Origin: Gemmobacter sp. 24YEA27
GTDB taxonomy: Bacteria > Pseudomonadota > Alphaproteobacteria > Rhodobacterales > Rhodobacteraceae
Length of the DNA: 64,000 nucleotides
NCBI RefSeq assembly: GCF_030052995.1
Contig: NZ_JASJPW010000001.1
Coordinates: 2,904,001-2,968,000, forward strand
Direction: 5' to 3'
This document shows positions 8,661-17,277 of the stretch, in pieces (the stretch's first letter is position 1; each line of letters begins with the position of its first letter). The position numbers were made by a program, and so were the translations under genes. The notes below the pieces were generated by a model. That model was not told the origin of the DNA. It did not search any database and saw nothing but the letters and a program-made list of their open reading frames with translations.

Positions 8661-9287
8661 ATGCCAGTGAGCGACTTGCTTGCGAAAGCTATTCAAACAG
8701 CAGCAAAAGGAAGCGGCTGGACCGTGAAACGGGATGTGCTTTCAAAGCGTATTGATGACCACCTTCTCGCCGTCCATCCCCGAAGGGGATCGATAGGACG
8801 GATCGAGTTCCGGGCGAAGCCCGCCGCTTGGGACTACATGTTATGGTCAATCCTTCAGATTGAAGGGAATGATCTGCAGCCTACGAGCTTTCATTTCACC
8901 GGAGCCTTTACCTGTGACAGTCCCGCGCTACTTCAGCAAGATCTGGAACCATCTGCATCACATGAGCAATTTGCTCGCGAGATGGTCCAGCTTGCGAAGC
9001 GCATCCCGCATATGGTGAGCCTGTGGCAGGAATATGATCTAGCCCGCGCGATTGCAGACGAAAGACCGCAGGAACCGTATCGCTATCATATGACCCGAGT
9101 TGTGGAGCGGATCTGTTGCGGAGATAGGCAAACTGCTTCTAAAATATGTGATGCCGCACGGCAGGGAGAGCTGGACCTCCGCGGCTTTTTCTCTTCGACC
9201 GACAAGCTCACACCACCGGACGCGAATGGCCGCAGGCAAAGCCTATCGTTCTTCGATCTAGCGCGGCTATGGATGAACCGCCACTGA
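8661..9287 (+). CDS. hypothetical protein (208 aa)
   Basis: An unrecognised soluble protein. It has mixed alpha/beta character, with a conserved-looking core (FRAKPAAWDYMLWSILQIEG) and a C-terminal helical region. There is no signal peptide. Some features recall DUF4304-type proteins, a weak impression only. It is a single gene flanked by repeats R3 and R4; its TGA stop is also the first three bases of R4, so the repeat abuts the coding end exactly. Confidence 0.55.
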   Translation: MPVSDLLAKAIQTAAKGSGWTVKRDVLSKRIDDHLLAVHPRRGSIGRIEFRAKPAAWDYMLWSILQIEGNDLQPTSFHFTGAFTCDSPALLQQDLEPSASHEQFAREMVQLAKRIPHMVSLWQEYDLARAIADERPQEPYRYHMTRVVERICCGDRQTASKICDAARQGELDLRGFFSSTDKLTPPDANGRRQSLSFFDLARLWMNRH

Positions 9288-9380
9288 CCGCAAAGGGCTC
9301 TGAACGTCGATCCTGACGGCTTGGCACCGCCAGCCGCGCTGGACCAGGGCGGCGGTGGCAGCTATGCGGACTATGCGGTC
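9285..9380. repeat. island repeat R4 (full copy)
   Basis: Starts TGACCGCAAAGGGCTC and ends GCTATGCGGACTATGCGGTC; GACCGCA and TGCGGTC at the ends are perfectly complementary, so it can form a terminal-stem hairpin. It overlaps the stop of the preceding gene. Confidence 0.6.
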
Positions 9381-9456
9381 GTTTGACCTGCCCTTTTTCT
9401 TGACGTGCGGCCATTATAAGGTGCGCACCACGCTTCATTCAGGGTTATGTTAACAC

Positions 9457-9888
9457 ATGCAAACACCAACCGATTTCGAATGGTCGCCGTTGATCCCCGA
9501 ACTCGCATGTGTCGACTTGGCAGCAAGTCTACATTTCTACGTTGATGTCGTGGGTTTCTGCGTCGCCTATGATCGCCCAGAGGCAGGCTTCGCATTTCTC
9601 GCGCTTGGCCGATCACAAGTTATGCTTGAGCAGGTGAACCTGACCCGCCCGCAAGATCACTGGGTTACCGGAGAACTAACACATCCCTTCGGTCGCGGAA
9701 TCAACTTCCAGATTGAGGTCGACGATGTGGAGCTCCTCAATGACCGACTTGCAAAAGCAGAAATCGAATTGTTCGAACCGATCTCGGACGCGCGCTATCG
9801 CGTCAGGGGCGGTGAACGTCTGCAGCGCCAATTGCTTGTGCAAGATCCTGACGGCTACCTGCTTCGCTTCTGCCAAGCGCTCAACTGA
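9457..9888 (+). CDS. VOC-superfamily protein (glyoxalase/bleomycin-resistance type)
   Basis: A 143-residue vicinal-oxygen-chelate fold protein of the bleomycin-resistance subfamily. It shows LACVDLAASLHFYVDVVGF at the N-terminus, a RGINFQIEVDDVELL middle segment, and LVQDPDGYLLRFC at the end, the classic VOC ending with a metal-type Glu replaced by the DPDGY(L)LRF pattern. It may bind a small hydrophobic antibiotic or be an enzyme; the substrate cannot be read. It is a typical single-gene cassette cargo between R4 and R5. Confidence 0.82.
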   Translation: MQTPTDFEWSPLIPELACVDLAASLHFYVDVVGFCVAYDRPEAGFAFLALGRSQVMLEQVNLTRPQDHWVTGELTHPFGRGINFQIEVDDVELLNDRLAKAEIELFEPISDARYRVRGGERLQRQLLVQDPDGYLLRFCQALN

Positions 9889-9894
9889 ACGCGC

Positions 9895-9995
9895 TAATCT
9901 ATGAGCGCCGTTGGCGAGGCCAACCGGCAGCTAAGGGCTCGAAACGACGATCCGGTCGCTCCGCCCCCGCCCGAGGCTGGAGCGTGCCAACGATA
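9895..9995. repeat. island repeat R5 (divergent copy)
   Basis: Only the core CTAAGGGCTCGAAACG and the GC-rich centre resemble the other copies. It lies directly after the VOC gene stop. Membership in the family is tentative. Confidence 0.3.
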
Positions 9996-10099
9996 GAAAG
10001 CTGTAGGCAAGACCTGCCTCAAGCCGTCGCTCTCGGTGCAGTGGTATCTATACTCCTCCGCAGCTGCACCCGGCACGGTAGAGGGGGCTACATCCCCCT

Positions 10100-10335
10100 T
10101 CACTGCGCCACCGTGACCCGCCAACTTCCTGTCTCAAAAGCCCCGTCGCAGGCGATGCACCAGTCGACATAGCCGATCTCGATGCCAAGGGTGGCAGCGA
10201 TCCGGTCATGTGGCAGGTCGACCTCCTCGCCGCTCCGGATATCGGTGAGACGGTAACGCGGGGCCACCGGACGGGGCACGGAGAGGTCCACAGGAGCCCC
10301 CTCTCGGCCCGGCGCAGCCATGGATGCGGTCACCA
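10100..10335 (-). pseudogene. 3' fragment of an unknown gene cut by IS21
   Basis: An open frame of about 78 codons ends at 10100 and enters the IS21 element at 10336 without a credible start, so the 5' part is missing. The remaining sequence (…RLTDIRSGEEVDLPHDRIAA…) is not recognised. It does not continue the endolysin fragment at the other IS end. Confidence 0.45.
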
Positions 10336-10468
10336 TGTCAATCGGCATCCAAACGGGCCCCCTGATCGGCGTCCAAAAGTAACCCCTTCGGCGCGCGGGT
10401 GAGCAGGCCCGTGGCGGCGTAGCTTTTCAGCTTGCGCAGCCGACGCGGGCCTGCGTTTTGGAGGGTGT

Positions 10469-11197
10469 TCAGACTCGGGTTTTGATGCGCCAACTGTCGT
10501 TGCCGGTCTCGACGATGTCGCAGTGGTGGGTGAGCCGGTCGAGCAGCGCGGTGGTCATCTTTGCGTCCCCGAAGACGGTCGGCCACTCCCCGAATGCGAG
10601 GTTGGTGGTGACGATGACGGAAGTCTGCTCATAGAGCTTGCTGATCAGATGGAACAGCAACTGGCCTCCGGATTGGGCGAATGGCAGGTATCCGAGTTCA
10701 TCGAGGATAACGAAGTCGAGCCGCATCAGATGTTCTGCAAGCCGGCCCGCCCGTCCAGCACGGGCCTCGGCCTCCAGCCTGTTCACCAGATCGACGACAT
10801 TGAAGAACCTGCCCCGGGCACCATTGCGGATGACCGCGCGCGCGATGGCCACAGAGATATGGGTCTTGCCGGTCCCCGTGCCACCAACCAGCACGACATT
10901 GCGCTGTTGGCTGAGGAACTCCCCGCTGGCCAGATCTCGCACCAGGGTCTCGTTGATCGGGGTGTCATCGAAGGTGAACTCCTCGATCTCCCGGGCATAG
11001 GGCAGCTTGGCGGTGGTGATCTGGTATTTGACCGACCGCGCTTTCTTCTCGTTGATCTCGGCGGCCAGAAGATCTCCAACGATCTGGCGGGGTTCATGCT
11101 GGCGGCGCACAGCCACCGCCATGAGTTCATCATAAGCGGCGCGCATCCCGTAGAGCTTCAGCTCGCCCATTGCGGCCATGATGTCAGCACGATCCAT
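10469..11197 (-). CDS. istB: IS21-family transposition helper ATPase
   Basis: A 242-residue AAA+ ATPase of the IstB/DnaC type that assembles with IstA and target DNA. Walker A is GGTGTGKT (residues 105-112) and Walker B is [12 protein letters not shown], followed by sensor-1 VIVTTNL. Length is normal. Its ATG overlaps the istA stop (TGATG), the standard coupled arrangement. It appears intact. Confidence 0.95.
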   Translation of the reverse strand: MDRADIMAAMGELKLYGMRAAYDELMAVAVRRQHEPRQIVGDLLAAEINEKKARSVKYQITTAKLPYAREIEEFTFDDTPINETLVRDLASGEFLSQQRNVVLVGGTGTGKTHISVAIARAVIRNGARGRFFNVVDLVNRLEAEARAGRAGRLAEHLMRLDFVILDELGYLPFAQSGGQLLFHLISKLYEQTSVIVTTNLAFGEWPTVFGDAKMTTALLDRLTHHCDIVETGNDSWRIKTRV

Positions 11198-12696
11198 CAG
11201 CTGGCCCTCCGCAGCAGGTCATAACGGGCGCAGTCCGCCACCGGTTCGTGGGTCAGGCGCAAGGCCGGGGAGGTCAGCAGGAGAGGCGGCGGTTCGGGAT
11301 CGCGCCTGCGGGATATAATATTGAGGATCACATCGGCAGAATGGACACCTTGCGAGAGGGCTTCGGCGCATGCCTTTTGCACCGTAGGCATCCCTTCCGT
11401 CAGCACGGCGCCGAGGACCTTCACCATCTGGCGGTCGCCATCTGATGAGCCCTGCAGCTTACGGCGGATCTGTTCGAGAGCTCCGGGAAGAACCCAATCC
11501 TTGAACGGTGCGCCGTTACGCAGCGCTCCGGGTTTACGAAGCAAAACAGGCACATAATGCCAGGGATTGTAGACCGTTCGGTCTCGGCCGAAGTGGCGCG
11601 GGTGGTCTCCGACCAGTCGGCCCTCCTGCCGGATCTCGATCCGCTCAGCATAGGCCCTGATCTCGACCTGCCGCCCGACAGCCGTTGCCGCAACCGAGTA
11701 TTTGTTATTGTCGAAGCGCACGAGGCAGGTCTTCGACACCGCCGCAGGCAGCGAATGGAACCCGTCGAAGCGCCCGGCATAGGGAACAAGGTGTGGGCGC
11801 TCTTCCTGGAAGACCTGCCAGACGGTTTTGTCCGTCAGCTCCGGATGCTTGCTGGTTCTGGCCGAGGCGATGCACTTGTCCAGCAGCCAGGCATTCAGTT
11901 CCTCGTAGCTTTTGACCCTGACGCGCGGCGCGAAGAACCGCTGGCGAACTGTGCCAACTTGGCTCTCCACCTGGCCTTTCTCCCAACCCGCAGCAGGGCT
12001 GCAGGCAACAGGTTCTACCAGATAATGGCTGACCATCTGTAGGAACCGACGATTGTAGAGACGCTCTTTGCCGGTGAAGATGGTCTCCACCGCTGTCTTC
12101 ATGTTGTCGTAGATCCCGCGGGTGCAGGTGCCCTTGAAGAAGGCGAAGGCCCTGTCGTGGGCATCGAACAACATCTCCTGCGTCTCGCGAGGATAGGCCC
12201 GCACGAAGAACATCCGGCTGTGACACAGGCGAACATGAGCCACTTTGATGGTGGTCGTCGCCCCATCAATGACCACAACCTCGTGGCTCCAATCGAACTG
12301 ATAGGCTTCGCCGGGCGCAAAGCTCAGAGGCACGAAAGCGGAAGAGGCACCCCAGCTCTGATTGCGCGCCCAGTTCGAGGCGTAGCGGCGCACCGCGTCA
12401 TACCCACCTTCATAACCGAGACCGCTCAGCTCTTCGTAGATCTGTGTCAGAGACTGCCGTTCCCGGCTGGCCCGCGCGGCGTTGACCTCAAGCAGCCGGT
12501 TGAGTTCACCCAGCCAGGCACCCAGCTTCGGGCGCGGCTGCACCGTCCGGGTATAGGTGAACTCGGTAATCCCGGTGCGGACCACCTTCCGCACCACCTT
12601 CTTCGACAGCTTCAGGTCACGGCAGATCGTCTTGATCCCCTTGCCCTCGGTGAAATGTAGCCGCCTGATTTTTGCTATTGTCTCCACGATCAGCAT
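11197..12696 (-). CDS. istA: IS21-family transposase
   Basis: A 499-residue DDE transposase. The N-terminal helix-turn-helix ([19 protein letters not shown]) binds the ends, and the central RNase H-like core begins at [10 protein letters not shown] with the first catalytic Asp, with further core motifs near [11 protein letters not shown] and [10 protein letters not shown]. Complete and in frame, so the element may still be active. Confidence 0.95.
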   Translation of the reverse strand: MLIVETIAKIRRLHFTEGKGIKTICRDLKLSKKVVRKVVRTGITEFTYTRTVQPRPKLGAWLGELNRLLEVNAARASRERQSLTQIYEELSGLGYEGGYDAVRRYASNWARNQSWGASSAFVPLSFAPGEAYQFDWSHEVVVIDGATTTIKVAHVRLCHSRMFFVRAYPRETQEMLFDAHDRAFAFFKGTCTRGIYDNMKTAVETIFTGKERLYNRRFLQMVSHYLVEPVACSPAAGWEKGQVESQVGTVRQRFFAPRVRVKSYEELNAWLLDKCIASARTSKHPELTDKTVWQVFQEERPHLVPYAGRFDGFHSLPAAVSKTCLVRFDNNKYSVAATAVGRQVEIRAYAERIEIRQEGRLVGDHPRHFGRDRTVYNPWHYVPVLLRKPGALRNGAPFKDWVLPGALEQIRRKLQGSSDGDRQMVKVLGAVLTEGMPTVQKACAEALSQGVHSADVILNIISRRRDPEPPPLLLTSPALRLTHEPVADCARYDLLRRAS

Positions 12697-12794
12697 CCCG
12701 TGCTCGGCCTCCGATAATCATCGAAGGCACAATGGACCCAACCCCCGGTCGGTGGGGTCCCTTTTGGACGCCGATCACCCCAGAAGCGGGGTCC

Positions 12795-13244
12795 TTATTG
12801 CAAGCCGTTCAACACCCCGGGCAGGTAATCCCGCAGCGCCTTGCCGGTGAACCAGCCGTCGAGCATTCCCTCGACAAGGATCTGCGCCGAAATCGCCGGA
12901 TCAAGCGCGAGGTCGTAATCCGCCGCCAACCGGCCGCCCAGACCGAGCTCACGATCTGCGCGCTGATAGTTCTCGCGCCAGGTGAGCTGGACATAGCCCC
13001 GGCCATAGGGCGCCTTGCCGGTCTGATCGACCACGCCGTATTTCTTACCCTTGCCCCGGCCATATTCCCGGATCGGCTGCATGGTGTGGGCAGTCTCGTG
13101 ATAAGCGGTCGCAAGGATATAGGCGCGGAAACTGCGCGGCAGGGTCGTGGTGGCGGCAAGGATGGCGTTGAGGCCATCAACCTGCGCCTGTTTCAGGCTG
13201 CCGCCGAACAGCGGACGGATCGCGGCAAAGAATGCCTCGGTCAT
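12795..13244 (-). pseudogene. truncated GH19-like endolysin (lysozyme/chitinase fold)
   Basis: Residues 1-143 match the start and middle of a phage-type GH19 endolysin: the catalytic Glu region YHETAHTMQPIREY, then YGRGYVQLTWRENYQRAD. The usual C-terminal third is absent: the frame crosses the IS21 end at 12802 and stops at once. I chose the ATG at 13244 (GGAG six bases upstream) over one at 13292. It would have cut peptidoglycan at host lysis and is probably non-functional now. Together with the holin-like fragment at about 14740-14880 it marks a former phage lysis module. Confidence 0.7.
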
Positions 13245-13305
13245 GTCGTTCTCCATGATGGATGTGAAAAAGCCCGGCGCGGCGGCCGGCATGATGAGAA
13301 GCGGA

Positions 13306-13352
13306 TTGCGCTTCAGGTGTGGCGAGGGTCAGCTATGCGGACAGAGCGGACG
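13306..13352. repeat. island repeat R6
   Basis: Begins TTGCGCTTCAGGTG and ends GGGTCAGCTATGCGGAC followed by AGAGCGGACG. It is nearly identical over about 47 bp to 13840-13886 (R7), in the same orientation. It touches the acetyltransferase gene stop at 13354. Confidence 0.7.
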
Positions 13353-13353
13353 C

Positions 13354-13812
13354 TCACATGTGCGACTGATATCGTAGGTGAATAAGGGGGTAAGGTCTTC
13401 CTTGCCCATCATGGGAAGATCGTCCCGTGCGGACGAACCCGATATGCTCGTAGAACCCGAGCGCCTCTGTATTTTGCTCGTTCACATCGGTCGTCAGTTC
13501 AGAGTGTGCCGCGACTGCTCGTGAAATCAAAGCTCTGCCAACCCCATTGCCATGTTGATCCGGGTCGACAAACAGGGCCTCCAGATGCCCCGCATGCAGA
13601 AACATGAAGCCTTGCGGCATCCCCGTTGCATCCGCAGCAAGCACCAGGCTCAACTTTGGAAATAACTCCAGAACTTCGACCTCAATTGCCAGTCTGTCGA
13701 GGGGCGCAAGAAAGTGATGGGTGGCGTCGACAGACCGGCGCCAAATCTCCATGACGCGCGGCAAGTCCTGATCTGTTGAAGGTCTGAAAATAAGCATGCT
13801 GTCTGATACCAT
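13354..13812 (-). CDS. GNAT-family N-acetyltransferase
   Basis: A 152-residue GNAT protein (147 if the ATG at 13797 is used). Motif A reads LFVDPDQHGNGVGRAL, followed by the helix and NEQNTEALGFYEHIGF. It resembles the PanZ/YiaC/aminoglycoside-acetyltransferase-like general class; the substrate is unknown. It is flanked by direct repeats R6 and R7 with almost no extra DNA, forming a 534-bp unit of one gene plus one repeat. Confidence 0.85.
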   Translation of the reverse strand: MVSDSMLIFRPSTDQDLPRVMEIWRRSVDATHHFLAPLDRLAIEVEVLELFPKLSLVLAADATGMPQGFMFLHAGHLEALFVDPDQHGNGVGRALISRAVAAHSELTTDVNEQNTEALGFYEHIGFVRTGRSSHDGQGRPYPLIHLRYQSHM

Positions 13813-13823
13813 GTATTTCCGAC

Positions 13824-13886
13824 TGACCGCAAACGGCTCTTGCGCTTCAGGTGATGCAAGGGTCAGCTATGCGGACGAAGCGGACG
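13824..13886. repeat. island repeat R7 (full copy)
   Basis: Left half TGACCGCAAACGGCTC and right half GGTCAGCTATGCGGACGAAG, then CGGACG. The part 13840-13886 duplicates R6. It lies between the acetyltransferase start and the hydrolase stop. Confidence 0.7.
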
Positions 13887-13895
13887 GATGCGGCG

Positions 13896-14663
13896 TCAAC
13901 CTTTAAGAAACTGCCGCAAAAGTTCTGCGAACTCTTTACGGGCATCAATGTGGACAGAGTGTCCCGCATGAAGCTGCGCGAACTTGGTGCCGCTCCGCCG
14001 CTCCGCCATTGCCCTCAACTCGGTGGCATCACAGATGCGGCTTTCGCTACCCGAGATAACAAGTGCCGGGCATTGGCTTTGCAGCCAGCTGTTCCAATGG
14101 TCGCCATTGGTCGCCCGCTCTGACACCAGAAACTCCGCTGGATCGAAATTGAGCGCCCACCCTTCGGGAAGGCGGTGGATGGAATTCTGTAAATATGGGG
14201 AAAGGCGGGTGCCGAGGCGCTCCTCAAGGGCTTCACGCAAACGAAACACACCGCCCCAACTCGCGACATAAGGCGATGAATCGTCCTGAATATTCACACC
14301 TATGTCTTCGATGACCATCGCGGACACGCGTTCAGGATGTGCCGCCGCGAAGTGATAGGCGACAATCCCACCAAAAGAGTGGCCAATGACCGGGACTGGT
14401 CCAGTGATGGACAGATGGTCCAGAAGTGCCTCCACATCAGAAACATAGGCTGGCATGCTATGCCGTGCAGCGTGCTCGGTTTCACCAAAGCCCCGCTGAT
14501 CCAGAGCAATCACACGCCATTCAGGGGCAAGGTCTTCTGCAAGCATGGAGAAATCAGACCCGCCCATCCAATGCCCGTGAAGCGCAATAATGGGCTTTCC
14601 TGCCCCTCCTGCATCGAGAAATGAAAAAACCAAACCATCATGTTCGAAGCTATGTCTGCGCAT
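13896..14663 (-). CDS. alpha/beta hydrolase
   Basis: A 255-residue serine hydrolase. Oxyanion-hole region ALHGHWMGG, nucleophile elbow GHSFGG (S96), catalytic His in the LHAGHSVHID segment near residue 238, acid probably in the VISGSE strand region. The family covers haloperoxidase-like, esterase and C-C hydrolases; the substrate is not readable. It is a single cassette-like gene, with R7 at its 3' end and R8 beyond its 5' end. Confidence 0.88.
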   Translation of the reverse strand: MRRHSFEHDGLVFSFLDAGGAGKPIIALHGHWMGGSDFSMLAEDLAPEWRVIALDQRGFGETEHAARHSMPAYVSDVEALLDHLSITGPVPVIGHSFGGIVAYHFAAAHPERVSAMVIEDIGVNIQDDSSPYVASWGGVFRLREALEERLGTRLSPYLQNSIHRLPEGWALNFDPAEFLVSERATNGDHWNSWLQSQCPALVISGSESRICDATELRAMAERRSGTKFAQLHAGHSVHIDARKEFAELLRQFLKG

Positions 14664-14715
14664 GAATTCACCTTTCGTTCCGCCACCTTTTAAAGGCGCC
14701 CGTGTTCTTGAGCAA

Positions 14716-14741
14716 TGACCGCAAAGGGCTCAAAGCGTCAC
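14716..14741. repeat. island repeat R8 (left half)
   Basis: TGACCGCAAAGGGCTCAAAG, the left-half signature, upstream of the hydrolase start. The right half is missing, replaced by the holin-like remnant. Confidence 0.5.
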
Positions 14742-14935
14742 CCCCGCCTGCTGGCCCACCGCTCTACCATCGCCCCGGCGCCACGCGGGCCCAGATAGGA
14801 CAGGACCGCGATCAGCCCGACCGTGACCTCACGCGACAGGCCCATGTAGGCGCCGAGGGCATCCCCGGCCATTCCGCGTCACGAACTGGATCGTGTCGAG
14901 CTGCAAGCTGGGTGTGAGGAGCCGGCGCGGGAGCC
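14741..14935 (-). pseudogene. frameshifted phage holin-like fragment
   Basis: On the minus strand one frame gives LDTIQFVTRNG and, after a shift, another gives GDALGAYMGLSREVTVGL and LSYLGPRGAGAMVERW before a TGA. Joined, they resemble the C-terminal half of a small phage holin-type membrane protein. No start is available, so it is decayed. Identity is based on memory of such proteins, not on a search. Confidence 0.35.
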
Positions 14936-15316
14936 GGACGGGATATAGGCAAAAATACCTGCGCAATCTCGCCGTCTATCCTCGCAGCGGCATTACAGCT
15001 CTAAAGCCACATAGTGAGTAACCGATTGAAAAACTGTTGTTTAATCAGTTGGCGGCGTTAGCCGCATGTCGCGTAAACAGTTGTGTCATTGAGATTTTAC
15101 GAGTTATGCGGAATTGACCGCTGAAGCCCGTCGGAGCGAGAGCCCGTCGGGCTTTCGTATTTTTGCTGTGCGGGCGCCCCGCCATGCAGATGCTGCGATA
15201 CAGTTTCCGGATCAAACCCCCCGATTTCCGCCATATTCTTCAATAGATCCACAACCTCTGCCGTTCTCTGTCTAAGCCCTGCCAGCGATCACGGCTCACC
15301 CCGCCCCCAGAGCGGG
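14936..15316. other. gap without recognisable genes
   Basis: An AT-richer stretch (about 15000-15110) followed by a hairpin, AGCCC-GTC-GGGCT with TTCGTATTTTT after it (about 15152-15173), which looks like an intrinsic terminator. No open frame worth calling. Confidence 0.4.
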
Positions 15317-15384
15317 GTGAGATATCACGGCCTCAGCTGCAACTTCTCCAACTGCGCCTCGATACGGCTGATCCCACTCTGGAT

Positions 15385-15846
15385 GCTGCGCAGATCGGAT
15401 TGCCGGATCTGCTGGCACAGATCCCGGCGGAGGAACAGATCGGCAGCGTCACCGCCGATGGCATCTATGATACCAGGGGTTGTCACATCGCTATCGCGGC
15501 CCGAGGTGCAGATGCCGTTATCCCGCCCCGCCGGAATGCCCGGGACTGGAAGGGACATGATCCCGGCCTGCAGGCTCGCAACGAAGCCCTGCGCGCCTGC
15601 AAGCGCTTCGGACGGACCAACTGGAAGAAATGGCCCGGATATCATCGACGAAGTCGCATCGAGGCCAAGATGAGATGCGTCAAGATCCTCGGCGAGCGCA
15701 TCATGGCGAAAGACTTCGACAGGCAGGATGCTAAGGTCCTGATCCGGATCGCACTCAGGGACCGCTTCACATCACCCGGCACGCCCGAGACCGTCCGCAG
15801 GCGCCGAAGATACCAGGAAAAGGGACAAGTCCAGCCTCATCCCTAA
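15385..15846 (+). pseudogene. C-terminal fragment of an IS5-family (IS903-like) transposase
   Basis: Codes for the last third of a DDE transposase: GSVTADGIYDTRGCH (second Asp), then RRSRIEAKMRCVKILGERIM with the catalytic Glu. It is clearly related to the transposase at 47805-48736. The N-terminal two thirds and both terminal repeats are missing. It marks the right part of the island next to selU. Confidence 0.8.
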
Positions 15847-16011
15847 TAGCGCAAAAAAGCTTGCTGCTTTGTCCCGAATTATGACGAAATCTGGCAAGCA
15901 GTTGTGATTGTACAGAAAATGTCAGGAATCGACAGGACTGGGATATAAGGCAGCAGAGGAGGTCTGCCGCGACCCCATGGGGATGCGAGACCGGGAGCGC
16001 GCCTGCACCTG

Positions 16012-17055
16012 CTATATGCGCTGCACTTCTTCGGCCAGACTGTCCGCTGCGGCAAGCAGCCCCGCCGGATCGAGACCTGGCACAAAGACCCTGTGGCGGG
16101 CCATGCCGCTTCTTGCCCGGTGTTTCGCATAGCGCGGGTCGTAATGGGCTGCGATCAGCGCTTCTGACAGCGCCACATAATCCGCCCGCCCGGCAAGCAT
16201 ATGCCATTCTGCGACCCGCTCAGCCGGATGGAACGGGCGCAGCTGATCGATGGTCGCGCTGAGCCGGTCATGATCGGCCGTCAGGTCGCTATAGGCACTG
16301 GCAAGGTATCTTGCCCGTTCCTGCGGCGGCACATCAAGCTCGATCCTTGGCGCCGCACACATCGCTTTCCACAGCTGTGACGGAAGCCGGCATTGACCGA
16401 TAGCCGAGCTTTCGGCCTCGACAACAACAGGGCGGCTGGGGTCGAGATCACTCAATGCCTGGGCGATGCGTCCCTCGAACATCCGTTGCGACGGCTGAAG
16501 GCCCCGGCTGCCAAACAGCGACCCCCTGTGGTTCGCCATGGCTTCAAGATCAATGGTCTGGATGCCGCGCAGCGCCAGCAGCTGCAGGAGTTCGGTCTTG
16601 GCCGATCCGGTATTGCCATCAAGCAAGATGATGCGTGACGGGGGCGCGGCCTCCAGCGCGCGCACCACCAACCCGCGCCAGGCCTTGTAGCCGCCGGCAA
16701 TGATCTCCGCCCGCCAGCCGATCTGCGACAGGATCATGGCCATCGAACCGGAGCGTTGACCGCCGCGCCAGCAATAGAGCAAGGGCCGCCAGCCGCCCGG
16801 CCTGTCGGCAAGCGGCCCTTCGAGATGGCGCGCGACATTGCGTGAAATCAGCGCCGCGCCAAGTTTGCGCGCCTCGAAAGGAGCGACCTGTTTGTAGATC
16901 GTGCCGACGCGGGCGCGTTCCTCATCATCGAGGACAGGAAGGCTGATGGCTCCGGGCAGGTGATCGGCCGCAAATTCTGACGGCGACCGAACATCGATGA
17001 CGTTGTCGAAGCCCTGTCTTATAAGATCATGAAGTGAGTTCAGCTTGATGGCCAT
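16012..17055 (-). CDS. selU: tRNA 2-selenouridine synthase
   Basis: Also called MnmH or YbbB: replaces sulfur by selenium in 2-thiouridine at the wobble position of tRNA-Lys, -Glu and -Gln, using selenophosphate. Residues 1-125 form a rhodanese domain with the active Cys in YCWRGGQRSG (C95; E. coli C97). Residues 140-347 form a P-loop domain with GNTGSAKT (147-154). Length 347 is normal. The protein implies a selenophosphate synthetase (selD) elsewhere in the genome; none is in this window. The 222 bp to the divergent M24 gene hold no other gene. Confidence 0.93.
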   Translation of the reverse strand: MAIKLNSLHDLIRQGFDNVIDVRSPSEFAADHLPGAISLPVLDDEERARVGTIYKQVAPFEARKLGAALISRNVARHLEGPLADRPGGWRPLLYCWRGGQRSGSMAMILSQIGWRAEIIAGGYKAWRGLVVRALEAAPPSRIILLDGNTGSAKTELLQLLALRGIQTIDLEAMANHRGSLFGSRGLQPSQRMFEGRIAQALSDLDPSRPVVVEAESSAIGQCRLPSQLWKAMCAAPRIELDVPPQERARYLASAYSDLTADHDRLSATIDQLRPFHPAERVAEWHMLAGRADYVALSEALIAAHYDPRYAKHRARSGMARHRVFVPGLDPAGLLAAADSLAEEVQRI

Positions 17056-17277
17056 GCGGCAGCGTTATTCCATATCCTGCGCCTGGAAAAGACGCCATCA
17101 GCCCAGGCGTGAAGAAGGGGATGCGTTGCCCCCCGCAGGCAGATGATAGGCGAGACCCGGGTCAGGGCCGGCAAACCGCCTGTCCTGACCGAAATTCCGC
17201 CGTGACCGGCCGCCGCTCTTGCTCCGCGCCGAAAGGCAAGGGACAAAGGTGGCAGATCAGCCGGGGAGTGACAGAAG

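Larger units (their letters stand above)
10336..12802 (-). mobile_element. IS21-family insertion sequence
   Basis: About 2.47 kb with istA and istB on the minus strand. Both ends begin with TG and carry an inverted TGATCGGCGTCCAAAAG block (10363-10379 and its complement near 12758-12774), then AACCCC/GGACCCC. I see no direct target duplication (flanks CACCA and AGCCG). The genes on its two sides are different truncated genes, so the insertion was followed by deletion or arose by recombination between copies. Confidence 0.85.
5329..15990. other. accessory island between tRNA-Val and selU
   Basis: About 10.7 kb holding small unrelated genes in mixed orientation, an IS21 element, an IS5 fragment and phage lysis remnants, bounded by tRNA-Val on the left and the tRNA 2-selenouridine synthase gene on the right. 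Nearly every gene junction contains a copy or half-copy of one imperfect inverted repeat (positions in the repeat entries). No intact integrase is present inside. The extent is inferred from gene content, not from defined attachment sites. Confidence 0.55.

Noticed and set aside
5889..14741. Classical integron attC sites
   Set aside because: I could not find the GTTRRRY/RYYYAAC core pair in the repeats, cargo genes point both ways, and no intI is present, so it is reported only as integron-like.
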